Source of the DNA: Sipunculus nudus
Lineage: Eukaryota > Annelida > Sipuncula > Golfingiida > Sipunculidae
Reading direction: 5' to 3'
Length of the DNA stretch: 64,000 nucleotides
Assembly: GCA_026874595.1 (NCBI GenBank)
Contig: CM049311.1
Location: 13,485,676 to 13,549,675, forward strand
Positions 28,901-35,384 of this stretch are shown piece by piece. Numbering within the stretch: the first letter of the stretch is position 1; every line of letters starts with the position of its first letter. The notes beneath the pieces are model-generated. The model worked only from the letters and a program-made list of their open reading frames with translations, searched no databases and had not been told where the DNA came from. The position numbers and the translations under genes are program-made.

Positions 28901-29348
28901 AACTCGCATAGCTGTCTCCCGTTTGTTACTGCCTCGGCAACAATGGTAGTCTGTATGAAATGAATATAAAAAAAGGATAATATATCAGACAGTGTTAAAA
29001 CGTTCTGGTAAACTCTGTATAAGAGAACATAAATAAAAGGACTAATGCACTTCAATAAGCAATTTGATTTTGAATTTGAATTTTCCAATAAAAATGTTAA
29101 AAAAGATTATTTGTATGAACTCTTCAATAAAGCGTAGCTCGATATAACGTAGTCTATTAAGAGTGGTATTAAGTCCGACTCACCTGGGCTTGCACTCTGA
29201 CCTGGAACACCTGGTCTACGTCCTGTCTGACGTTGAATTTGTATTGGTATATCAGACCGGGGTCAAATTGAACAGCAGCGAGTAGCTGACCTGTTCCAGT
29301 TACTAGCAGCAGCAGCACTTGGAATACCTGCACGTGAAGGCGGTCCAT
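132..29348 (-). CDS. Gene A: secreted large lipid transfer protein with C-terminal M23/LytM metallopeptidase domain (about 25 exons)
   Basis: About 25 exons can be threaded from ATG at 29,348-29,346 to TAA at 132-134, giving about 1,200 residues. Phases agree at every junction except exon 14/15 and exon 20/21. Order seen: signal peptide (about 1-22), lipoprotein N-terminal lipid-binding module (about 23-600), helix-rich amphipathic stretch (about 600-1,000), M23/LytM zinc-peptidase domain (about 1,015-1,125), low-complexity Ser-rich tail. Known families: the N-terminal module is that of vitellogenin, apolipophorin, apoB and MTP, which bind lipid; M23 enzymes cut peptidoglycan cross-bridges, while the vertebrate relative LECT2 is a secreted signalling protein. 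The protein is far shorter than vitellogenin and lacks a von Willebrand D domain. I infer an extracellular lipid-binding protein with a possible cell-wall-directed enzyme. It is transcribed away from gene B. The 3' UTR runs off the left edge. It could in principle be two genes joined at the weak exon 20/21 junction, but only about 370 nt lie between them. Confidence 0.8.
643..7079 (-). CDS. Gene A exons 22-24: M23/LytM (LECT2-like) zinc metallopeptidase domain
   Basis: Exons: 22 at 6,908-7,079, 23 at 6,029-6,160, 24 at 643-828, all in phase 0 at their shared joins. Exon 22 has SCGNGFW, then [16 protein letters not shown], the H-x3-D metal-binding motif of M23 peptidases. Exon 23 continues [14 protein letters not shown], the strand after the first motif. 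Exon 24 has [10 protein letters not shown] (the H-x-H motif) and [10 protein letters not shown], the usual domain end. So three zinc ligands (His, Asp, second His of HxH) and the catalytic His position are all retained. M23 enzymes cleave glycine-containing peptidoglycan cross-links; LECT2 has the fold with altered active-site residues. The two Cys residues in exons 22 and 24 could pair in secretion. A 5.2-kb repeat-filled intron splits the two metal-binding halves. Confidence 0.85.
1040..1800 (-). repeat. Degenerate tandem repeats (about 130-150 bp units) of a dispersed family
   Basis: About five units share GGTCACxxTGACCxAATTTCAGG, an AGATT-CCCA-GGACCT block, and a GAAGATTCTAGGxCTAAC-GTxACAATTTGTGCCC block (for example at 1,380-1,460, 1,510-1,615 and 1,670-1,770). 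A tail motif AGCTGAGCTAAAAATGACC begins at about 1,046. The same unit occurs on the other strand at 37,970-39,010 and singly at 15,280-15,990. Lies in gene A intron 24. Confidence 0.7.
3330..4880. repeat. Repeat block with degenerate tandem units and two GACGG...GAGCTAAAAA-type tails
   Basis: Units carry ATGCACAATTTCAGGCCAA, GAATCACTCCTGAGA, CAGATGGC-CC-CCAGTCTTG and ACCTGTCTGGTTGAAGAG, repeated about every 75-165 bp between 3,640 and 4,500. Two tails rich in GACGGACGG end the block parts: 3,570-3,648 and 4,785-4,880; the latter finishes TCAGTTGAGCTAAAAATG. Non-coding. Gene A intron 24. Confidence 0.7.
4881..6028. other. Intron sequence without recognised features
   Basis: Part of gene A intron 24 between the repeat block and exon 23. 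Short open frames on both strands show no domain-like pattern. 1,801-3,329 in the same intron likewise holds only AT-rich sequence, including short AT runs near 2,005 and 2,515. Confidence 0.5.
7401..10300 (-). CDS. Gene A exons 16-21: amphipathic helical linker region
   Basis: Exons: 16 at 10,155-10,300, 17 at 9,237-9,572, 18 at 8,541-8,683, 19 at 8,390-8,460, 20 at about 7,938-8,075 (donor uncertain), 21 at 7,401-7,570. Exon 16 is strand-rich ([20 protein letters not shown]). Exons 17-21 are long amphipathic helices, for example [20 protein letters not shown] and [17 protein letters not shown], with hydrophobic positions at i, i+3/4, suggesting apolipoprotein-like lipid-surface contact (inference). 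I recognise no catalytic motif. Exon 21 starts in phase 0, so exon 20 must end in phase 0, perhaps at GTTCGT (7,926-7,931), rather than at the better-looking GTATGG at 7,937. Confidence 0.7.
9798..9952 (-). mobile_element. Solo LTR of the TRIM-like family
   Basis: Read on the minus strand, this 155-bp segment starts TGTTATAAGG, has ATAAAAGCGGACC, TAGCGAAGCGGTTGGAACGC and ATTCGAATCCCGGATCGGC, and ends TTCGTGACA, matching the LTRs at 54.8-55.5 kb in order. No PBS or interior follows. It is inserted in an (AT)n region, so the target duplication cannot be told. Solo LTRs arise by recombination between two LTRs. Gene A intron 16. Confidence 0.75.
9953..10037. repeat. (AT)n microsatellite, 85 bp
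   Basis: Pure AT dinucleotides directly abutting the solo LTR at 9,798-9,952, followed by a GA-rich stretch (AGAGAGAGAAATAAAA, near 10,100). Reading frames through it give Tyr-Ile repeats and are not genes. Confidence 0.95.
10745..14448 (-). CDS. Gene A exons 10-15: alpha-helical part of the lipid-transfer module
   Basis: Exons: 10 at 14,180-14,448, 11 at 12,279-12,333, 12 at 11,954-12,088, 13 at 11,571-11,782, 14 from 11,304 down to roughly 11,200, 15 at 10,745-10,938. Exon 10 encodes paired helices ([19 protein letters not shown] and [20 protein letters not shown]), as in the superhelical domain of this family. Exon 14 has the hallmark D-x-D-x-x-V-R repeat ([16 protein letters not shown]). 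Exon 13 carries RQKR and exon 15 carries RTKR, both furin-like. The exon 14 donor cannot be placed: exon 15 needs an incoming phase of 2 and no good GT fits, so a micro-exon, a non-canonical site or a sequence error is possible. Confidence 0.72.
13133..13193 (-). ncRNA. Hammerhead-ribozyme-like motif in left arm of Penelope element
   Basis: On the minus strand: GTAC, CTGAGGA, stem-II region starting GTGGG and ending CCAAC, canonical CGAAAC, then AGTACTGTA. Core residues are complete, and stem II can pair G-C, U-A, one mismatch, G-C, G-C. The sequence after the cleavage position is GAAT instead of GTAC, so stem I is damaged in this copy. Confidence 0.55.
13270..13642 (+). pseudogene. GIY-YIG endonuclease domain of a Penelope-like retroelement (C-terminal fragment)
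   Basis: The open frame reads [19 protein letters not shown], then [38 protein letters not shown], the C-N-L-C pair and ICRPEQC, and ends NIK with TAA at 13,640-13,642. This is the conserved end of the Penelope GIY-YIG domain (YIGLT ... R ... H ... S ... N-S-T-x-L-S-x-Y-x-W-x-L-K ... CxLC). The domain nicks DNA during retrotransposition. Only this piece survives, with no start or reverse transcriptase, so it is a fragment, though the frame itself is unbroken. Confidence 0.8.
13762..13817 (+). ncRNA. Hammerhead-ribozyme-like motif in right arm of Penelope element
   Basis: Order seen: GTAC (stem I), CTGAGGA (conserved CUGANGA core), a GC-rich stem-II region, CCGAAGAAAC (GAAA core), ACAGTACTGT (self-complementary short stem III), A as cleavage-site H, then GTAC to close stem I. 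Stem I and stem III pair perfectly on paper. The CGAA/GAAA junction carries an insertion relative to the left arm (CGAAAC), so activity is doubtful. Very short stem III is known for Penelope-type hammerheads, which may act as dimers. Confidence 0.6.
14449..15279. other. Gene A intron 9, upstream part
   Basis: No coding pattern. A 12-bp sequence GGAATGCGATAT (14,855-14,866) recurs inverted at 15,078-15,089, with related GCGG/CCGC flanks, which may mark a small foldback element. Confidence 0.4.
15280..15990 (+). repeat. Copies of the GTTGAGCTAAAAA repeat family next to gene A exon 9
   Basis: Three units (about 15,285-15,390, 15,600-15,730 and 15,830-15,990) share GACCTCCCTGGxTGTxAGxAAG, AGGTT-TACAGTTACGxTTTGTGCCCTG and an end rich in CGGACGGACGG. 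The last finishes CTGTTGAGCTAAAAATCA at about 15,990, only about 10 nt from the splice donor of gene A exon 9 (16,004-15,999 on the minus strand). Confidence 0.7.
16005..19461 (-). CDS. Gene A exons 4-9: lipid-transfer N-terminal module, beta-barrel to first helices
   Basis: Exons (high to low): 4 at 19,274-19,461, 5 at 18,432-18,538, 6 at 17,636-17,721, 7 at 16,814-16,884, 8 at 16,382-16,512, 9 at 16,005-16,092. All phases agree. Exon 4 reads [20 protein letters not shown] and later [12 protein letters not shown], resembling the first conserved block of vitellogenin_N/MTP domains. Exon 6 uses the acceptor TTTTTGCAG at 17,722 and reads [20 protein letters not shown]. Exon 9 ends in a helical segment ([11 protein letters not shown]). 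This is residues about 100-323. Assignment to the family rests on domain order and pattern, not on a search. Confidence 0.75.
16885..19273. other. Gene A introns 4-6 around exons 5 and 6
   Basis: The sequences between the assigned exons (16,885-17,635; 17,722-18,431; 18,539-19,273) contain no further recognised exon, repeat or RNA gene. Phase continuity across exons 4-7 argues against a missed exon. Confidence 0.5.
20120..20283 (+). repeat. Copy of the GTTGAGCTAAAAA repeat family
   Basis: One unit with TAGGTCTTACGGTTTCAAAACG, a run of GACGGACAGACAGACAG and the terminal AGTCAGTTGAGCTAAAAAC. Gene A intron 3. Confidence 0.65.
21120..21800 (-). mobile_element. Non-LTR retrotransposon reverse transcriptase remnant, frameshifted
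   Basis: On the minus strand, about 21,777-21,748 encodes [16 protein letters not shown], a variant of the RT active-site block YADD. Further along in shifting frames come [15 protein letters not shown] (about 21,570-21,530), [20 protein letters not shown] (about 21,400-21,345), and [18 protein letters not shown] continuing to [17 protein letters not shown] (to about 21,130). This order matches the RT C-terminal/thumb region of jockey/CR1/RTE-type LINEs. At least two frameshifts and an Asp-to-Asn change at the catalytic motif show it is dead. The upstream part is cut off at a poly-C tract (21,817-21,839). It lies in gene A intron 3, same strand as the gene. Confidence 0.75.
21817..22000. repeat. 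Poly-C and poly-G homopolymer tracts
   Basis: A C-run at 21,817-21,839 and G-runs at about 21,974-22,000. Similar C-runs lie at 3,283-3,297, 24,527-24,538, 27,624-27,642 and 63,741-63,761. Such runs are frequent sequencing or assembly weak points. Confidence 0.8.
22001..26691. other. Large part of gene A intron 3, no gene recognised
   Basis: Apart from the 23.8-24.1 kb repeat, homopolymers at 24.5 kb and unassigned repetitive-looking sequence, I see no conserved coding pattern here. The stretch 25,941-26,512 has open frames that read as ordinary AT-rich noise. Confidence 0.45.
23840..24125 (-). repeat. Probable dispersed repeat ending in CCCGGTATACCGGG palindrome
   Basis: The plus strand ends CGGTAAAAAGCCCGGTATAC, then CGGGTTTATCAGCTAGTA (about 24,093-24,128). 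A perfect 14-bp palindrome CCCGGTATACCGGG is included. Terminal CCCGG...CCGGG sequences followed by TTTATCAGCTAGTA look like the end of a transposon. No coding remnant recognised. Gene A intron 3. Confidence 0.35.
26692..29348 (-). CDS. Gene A exons 1-3: signal peptide and start of lipid-binding N-terminal module
   Basis: Exon 1 is 29,184-29,348 (55 codons, donor GTGAGT), exon 2 is 28,857-28,950 and exon 3 is 26,692-26,731. Exon 1 begins [18 protein letters not shown], a short N-region followed by a Leu/Val-rich core, then [19 protein letters not shown], a strand pattern typical of the start of vitellogenin-type N-terminal domains. Exon 2 continues with [20 protein letters not shown]. Phases 0, 1 and 2 match at the joins. 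The start was chosen because it gives the only signal peptide and opens the conserved frame. A diverged copy of this start region lies at 28,189-28,345. Confidence 0.8.
27690..28090 (+). mobile_element. Second, decayed Penelope-like GIY-YIG remnant
   Basis: From about 27,690 the plus strand reads [17 protein letters not shown], then [20 protein letters not shown], after which similarity to the GIY-YIG domain is lost and the frame ends near 27,944. About 130 nt further on, ACCTGATGAGTGCC (28,075-28,088) looks like the start of a hammerhead core, but no matching GAAAC follows. It lies in gene A intron 2, antisense. Confidence 0.6.
28189..28345 (-). repeat. Duplicate of gene A 5' end (start codon, leader, promoter side) inside intron 2
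   Basis: This segment matches 29,337-29,490 almost base for base over about 155 bp, with scattered substitutions and small indels: shared stretches include GGCGGTCCATAGCTGCAGCA, AAAGATGGTATGAATAA and CACTGAGGACCATAAACAAT. It includes the ATG (minus strand, 28,200-28,198) and the first codons (MDRLH), after which homology stops at an (AT)n tract. Spacing between the copies is 1,148 bp, same orientation. Confidence 0.85.
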
Positions 29349-31217
29349 AGCTGCAGCACCCCGTTAACACAATGCTGTATTGTTAAAGATGGTATGAATA
29401 AGCTACCACTGCATAACTGCCTGGGAGTCCTTGTGTTGTTTTCAACTGATTAGATTTAAACCTAGGTCAACACTGAGGACCATAAACAATAGAAACTGAC
29501 GCCCCTAAATTAAGATCACCGATAGGCTACCGCACAAGTCATCAAACAAACCATAAACAAACAAGAGTAGTCAAGTTTGAGTAAACAATACGTGCTTTAG
29601 CGGCGCCACTGTGACCAAGGATCTGTGACACATGCCTCACTTGAGATAAAACATGTTCTAAAGTAATGATTATTCGTGTATTGATGATATATTGATCTAT
29701 AGTGCACTGTATTTCACCATGTAAATTTGAGTCTTCTTATGCAATATTTCTTTTTTCTTCGAAGACAGCCCAACTTAATTATAAAATTATGCTCTCCCTT
29801 ACCCGCCCCATGGAACGTGAAGGGCCGAGGTGTATATAATCAGAGTTGATTATCCGTTAATTTATTATTTTGTTTTGTCTTGCAGATGTACAACAGCTAT
29901 AATTTCTTCATAAATTTCCATGAAATTTTATGGAAGCACGGAGTATGGATTATGAAATGCCGATCGATAAAATTTATATGCTGATCTGGGATTGATTCGT
30001 GCCAATTTCTTTTTTGTATTTTTTGTGTTTATCCGTAAATAATATCGGCAACTTTTGACGATTAACCGAAATTAATGACTTCATATTTGATATTTAGCCC
30101 ATTTTCTATCAGGTTGAGTGTTAGCTCATTATAAACGTTTAATGATATTGTGTTTTGCCATTTTTATATTATGTGGGTTGACAAACATAATACAGACGAG
30201 TGTAATACTTTGCAATGTCCAAGTGTGTGACAATGACGTCGTCATTTTTGCGTCGTGGTTTTGGTAAAGTAGTGCAAGAGTCACCTCACAGTCAAGATGT
30301 CAAAATCTATCCGGAATCGGCATGAGATGGGCTATGGGACCAAATCAATTATGTCAATATCGTTAAATTTATAATACAAGGTATAATTATTTAGTGGTAG
30401 ATAGTCCACGCGTGATAATAATTAGGCGCATTGTTTGTAGAATTTTATGCTATACACAAGCTGTGATGACGGTGTCCCGATATGTACATATCATGAGTCT
30501 GCTTATCTATGACACATCATTGCCAGAAGAAGTAAACAGATGTTTTTATTCGGTAAAAAAGCGTAAACATCTGACATTTTAGGAACTCACCGGTACTTAA
30601 GATAAGTAGAGTAGAGAGCAACACGTGTAAAGGACAATCAAAGGCGTACATAAAACTGCAGGTGTCTGAAAGAGGAAGTTGATTCAGGACGTTTTTAGTT
30701 ACAGGCCTTCAATTAATTTGAAGTTTTATTGATTTGCCAAAATTGATCTTCTTTTATCATGACAACTGAGTCGGATAATGAACACAACATCACACTGATA
30801 TATACACTTGACGAATAATTAAAGTTTAAGTTTACGTTGCGCATACGATTCATCTGATAGATATACAATGAGAACGCTGAACCTTCTCATAAAACAATTA
30901 CTCAAGGACACTTAGACACGATATATAAATATAAAAGCAAACAAAAACAAATGAGAGATATCCATCTAAGGGCACCATTCAAAGACGTCTACAAGTTTAT
31001 TTTCCTCTTCCCTTGGTTACGGGAATACACACCTGAAGTTTGCATTTAGTCACAAAAATTGCTCCTTGCACCTTAGCATTTATCTTACCAAGTGTATTTG
31101 TGTACCAAATCGATAAAAGCTATACAGACCACATCCTGAGTGGCTAAGTTACTCTTACTGGTATGTTTAGTTGAGAGAGGTGTGACAAGTTTAATTGAGC
31201 TGCACGGCGGAGCAAGA
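29349..31217. promoter_or_regulatory. Shared head-to-head intergenic region of genes A and B
   Basis: The start codons of the two divergent genes lie about 1.87 kb apart with no coding sequence recognised between them. The 29,337-29,490 part is the 5' leader/promoter side of gene A and is duplicated at 28,189-28,345. A TATA-like stretch (TATATAAATATAAAAG, 30,921-30,936) lies about 285 nt upstream of the gene B ATG and could be its core promoter; in an AT-rich genome this is weak evidence. No other elements are claimed. Confidence 0.45.
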
Positions 31218-31353
31218 ATGTATCATGTACTAACCATGTATGTAGCCGTTGTTGTTTCCATGGTACTTTTCTCAGGCGTAAGTAATTGTTTGAAACACCG
31301 GACCTCGGCCAACCTTCCTGAACAGTGTCCGGATGAAGACATTTCTTGTCCAA
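31218..31353 (+). CDS. Gene B exon 1: signal peptide
   Basis: The exon reads MYHVLTMYVAVVVSMVLFSG, a strong hydrophobic core, then VSNC and a short Cys-containing linker, ending at donor GTAAGC (31,354) in phase 1. An in-frame ATG at 31,140 would add 26 residues (MAKLLLLVCLVERG...) and also has a hydrophobic start. The 31,218 start is preferred because its core sits at the N-terminus. Confidence 0.7.
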
Positions 31354-34073
31354 GTAAGCTGAAGTTACATTCAGTGGGTTATTGAGAGGTATTTAGTGAG
31401 AAACAAAGTTCAGGTGTATATTTCTTATAATTTTAATATGATTATAAGCTAATGACTGCAATTCTTTCATAAATGAATTTTTAATATTTACTCAAAAGAT
31501 TACTCTTATCTACTTTAATACTTATAATAATGACATCTCTATTTCTAGGCTGCCCACCAGACTGGGAAATTAATGACAAATGGTGTTATAGACTCTACAC
31601 AGATGAAGTAAACCAAGAATCGGCGAAAACACGGTGTTCTAATCAGGGATCGACCCTTGCGAGTATCCATTCTGCAGAAGAAGATGTAAGCACAGAAAAA
31701 CTTGTGCCTTTCATTGCTCATTTTTATAAGCGTCCGTTGGACTCATAAATCCTAGTCAGAGCCCCCATCCCCCGGCACTATTTGGTTTTCTCTATCATTT
31801 GTCCATGACAGCTTGTTAACTCCAGGATCATTAGATCATTAGCAGTGTTGTTTTTACTGGACATTCCTAAACAGCAGCTTTTGAATTCCATTTTTGCAAT
31901 TCTCTAAAATCGTTCGAACAATCATCGGAAATATTTACGGAATAGTCAAGAGGAGAGTGCTACTCTCTTTCTATTCGAACTCTCGGATGTCTTTTGTTTG
32001 CTTCATTCCTTCGTGAACGTTTTAATGGAAACTGGCACCTATGCAGAACAAAGAAAAGTACCCATCAGAAAAAAAGGAAAGCTGAGGCATTATGGAGCTT
32101 TTTATCCCGCTTGTTCACATTTATATTTTTTAATGATTGTACTATACAAACTCATTGTTTTAGTACAAGAATGATTAACCTTTTCTTTATTCACGTAATT
32201 TTACTAAAAACAAAAGGATTGACGTCTCCGTATTTTAAGTACTTAGAAAAATTAATTAACCTGTTTTATATACATTAATGTTTGAATGATTGAATTTTCT
32301 CTTAAGGTTTTGTTCTTTTTTTAGGACATGCACATTACACCAACATATTTGAAAAGATAGGGCGCACCCACTAAAGATTTTTTTAATTGCAACCCGACAA
32401 AATTCACCCCTTTCTTGGGCCCTTGGGAAAAGGTTGCCGCTACCAAATGACGGACCGGGTACCGGTTGCCTTTGGTTTAAGTGGAAAAGTAGAGATTGTG
32501 TGGGTAAAGATTGCCCACTCAACGCACACAACAATATATATAAGTCAGGGGCTAAATAACATGAGTAAAATTTTTTAAAAAGTACAGAATTCAAAATCCC
32601 CTACCAGATAAGGCCTGCTACGCATCACTTTAGACACAATGATAAATACACTAAAACTATAATAAAAACACAGAGTCCAGTTAAACAGTCGCTGGAACTC
32701 CTGAACTAGCTGTACTGGCCCCCAGCTGGCGGCACCTCAGTTCACCTAACTGGTCCCCGGCTGGCAGGACCTCACTCTACACTGGCTGGTGCACTTCACT
32801 CGACACCGGCTTGTAGGACCTCACTCTTTACTAGCTGGCAGCACCTCACTCCACACTTGCGAGCAGCATCTCACTCGAAACTGGCTGGCAGCACCTCACT
32901 CGAAACCAGCTTGCACCTCTCTGCACGCTGGGTGGCAGCACCTCACGCAGAACCTTTCTTGGCACTGGGCGGCACCACCTCTTTGGCAACTGGGCGGCAG
33001 CATCTCTCACAGCAGCTCTCGGGACACTGGGCCGCAGCAGCTCTCTGGACACTGAGCAACGGCTTATCCTTTGTCATTGGGTAGCGGCATATCTCTGGAC
33101 ACTGGCCAGTGCAGATTCTGGATTCTGCAGGCTGCATGGTCTGTGTGTCTTATTACTGCGTATGCACTTCTTTAAGTGTCCTTCTACCTTGGAGGCTCAT
33201 TTCTATACATGAGACTAATACAAAGCTTGGCCTGCTTCTTCTACCATGGCCCATCTATGCTCATATGCACGCTGAAAACTAAATAGGGTAGGAACAAAAC
33301 ACGATAAACATACGACAACAATGGCATATCTGGACCTCTAGCGCACTCTGTAACACCTCTTTTGAATACCGACATTGTCTAACAAAACAATACTCTGACC
33401 GGCGCGTGGATTCTCGCTCAACAAATACAAATGTACAGCTAACCCGGCACTGCTAACGCTAAAAATGAAAATAAAAGAAAATGACACGATCCATTTCATG
33501 TCACTTATATGCCGATGGAAAATAAATTTATGTTAATATTAATATGTATATGTGTAAATATATGCCCTTAAATATAAATCAGCTATATATATATGAAATA
33601 CTTTCCCACATTTTTAAGAAGATTGATAATGCTTGCATAATGTTTAGAGTAACAGGAACTTTCAGAACTTTCCCCTGTCCAGTCAAAGGGCAATAGTGCA
33701 GATCAGGGGACCTCTATCCACGTATGTAACAAGATAGTGTGACCAAATTTCAGGAAATTTTTGTAAGATAATGTTGACCTTCGAGTGATTAGAATGATAT
33801 GAAATATTCAGCTTATTTTTTATTTTTATTTTATTTTTATTACATGTAAAAATTTGGTAACAGCGCCAAATCTGTTTTATCATTACAGCCGCTTTGAACT
33901 GACGTCAACATGGCGTGACGTCATAAGGGTGTGACCACGATTTCTTGGAATAAATAATGTCAGAGATAAGGCATATTCTGATGTTTTAATATTTGAATTC
34001 TGGTTACATGTGGTGTAACCACATAGTGTGACCACATGTTATTTGACCAGTCTTTTGAGTTTCTAATTATATA

Positions 34074-34130
<57 letters not shown>

Positions 34131-34462
34131 TTTTTAAAATGTGGTCACACCAAAAAATAAAGAAACGCAAAAATTAGTGCATGTTATGATATAGTCATAT
34201 TCTGATATGTAGTCACATATGGTGTGACCACATTTTTGAGGAATAAATATTGACAAAGATAAGACATATCATGTATATTTATATTTTGAAATCTGGTCAC
34301 ATGGTGTGACCACATTTTATTTGACCAGCCTTTTTATGTTTTTTAATGAAACCAAAAAATATAAGGCAGAAATAAGGCATATTATGATGGATTTATATTT
34401 TGAAATGTGTTTACATGGTGTGACCACATTTTATTTGACCAGTTTTTTAAGTTTCTAATAAT

Positions 34463-34506
<44 letters not shown>

Positions 34507-35333
34507 TTTTTAAAATGTGGTCAAACCAATAAAATAAGGTATATTATGATGTTTCTAAATTTTGAAATGTTATCACATATGTTGTTAACACATTTTTGGG
34601 GAATAAATATTGACAAAAATAAGGGGTATTATGATGTATTTATATTTTAAATGTGGTCACACCTTATAGTTAGAGACATATATAGCGGTCCCCTTATTAA
34701 TGGATATTATGATGCTTTTATATTTTTAATTAAAGTCACACCTTATAGTTAGAGACATATATACAGGTCACCTTATGTGCACTTTTACCAGTCAAAGTAA
34801 CGATGTTATTAATCAGATATGTAAACTTGTTAAGAGACAATAAAAATGGGCTGGAGTGTAGGTTCGAAAATTTGGTATTACATAATGAAAAATAAAATGG
34901 ATAAAATAGGAGATTTTTTATCATTTTTTAGGATTTTCTAAGGACACGGCTACGTGCAATTGGAGCATGTAAAGCTTGGATCGGATTGGAGTCGGTACGG
35001 GAGGGTGGCTTTTTAGGAATAGGAAAAGAACGAGTTGGGTTTAGGTGGATTGATGGAACCAGCACTAACTACTAGTAAATGCTGATTTATTTAACTTCAA
35101 TATTTGCCAGAATGTATTTCGCACATTATCTATTAAATAGTACACAAAACATAGTCATGGTTGTGTAAGTGCCAGTTAACGCATTCGGAACATAAAAAAA
35201 ATAACAAGTCTGCGTTGAAACAATCGTAAATTTGTTACTAAAACGTATTTGTCTGCGTACTGATCTCTATAGTGTCTTCTTTCAATGCACCGTATATGCT
35301 TGTATTTCCTCTGTCCTTAAATTCTCTCTGTCT

Positions 35334-35384
<51 letters not shown>

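Noticed and set aside
32789-33137. Open frames on both strands in the 32.7-33.1 kb region
   Set aside because: They follow from a 25-30-bp minisatellite; overlapping repeats are open in several frames with no protein-like pattern.
33930-34760. CRISPR array
   Set aside because: Units are long, palindromic, of uneven spacing and contain AT microsatellites; the window is clearly eukaryotic.
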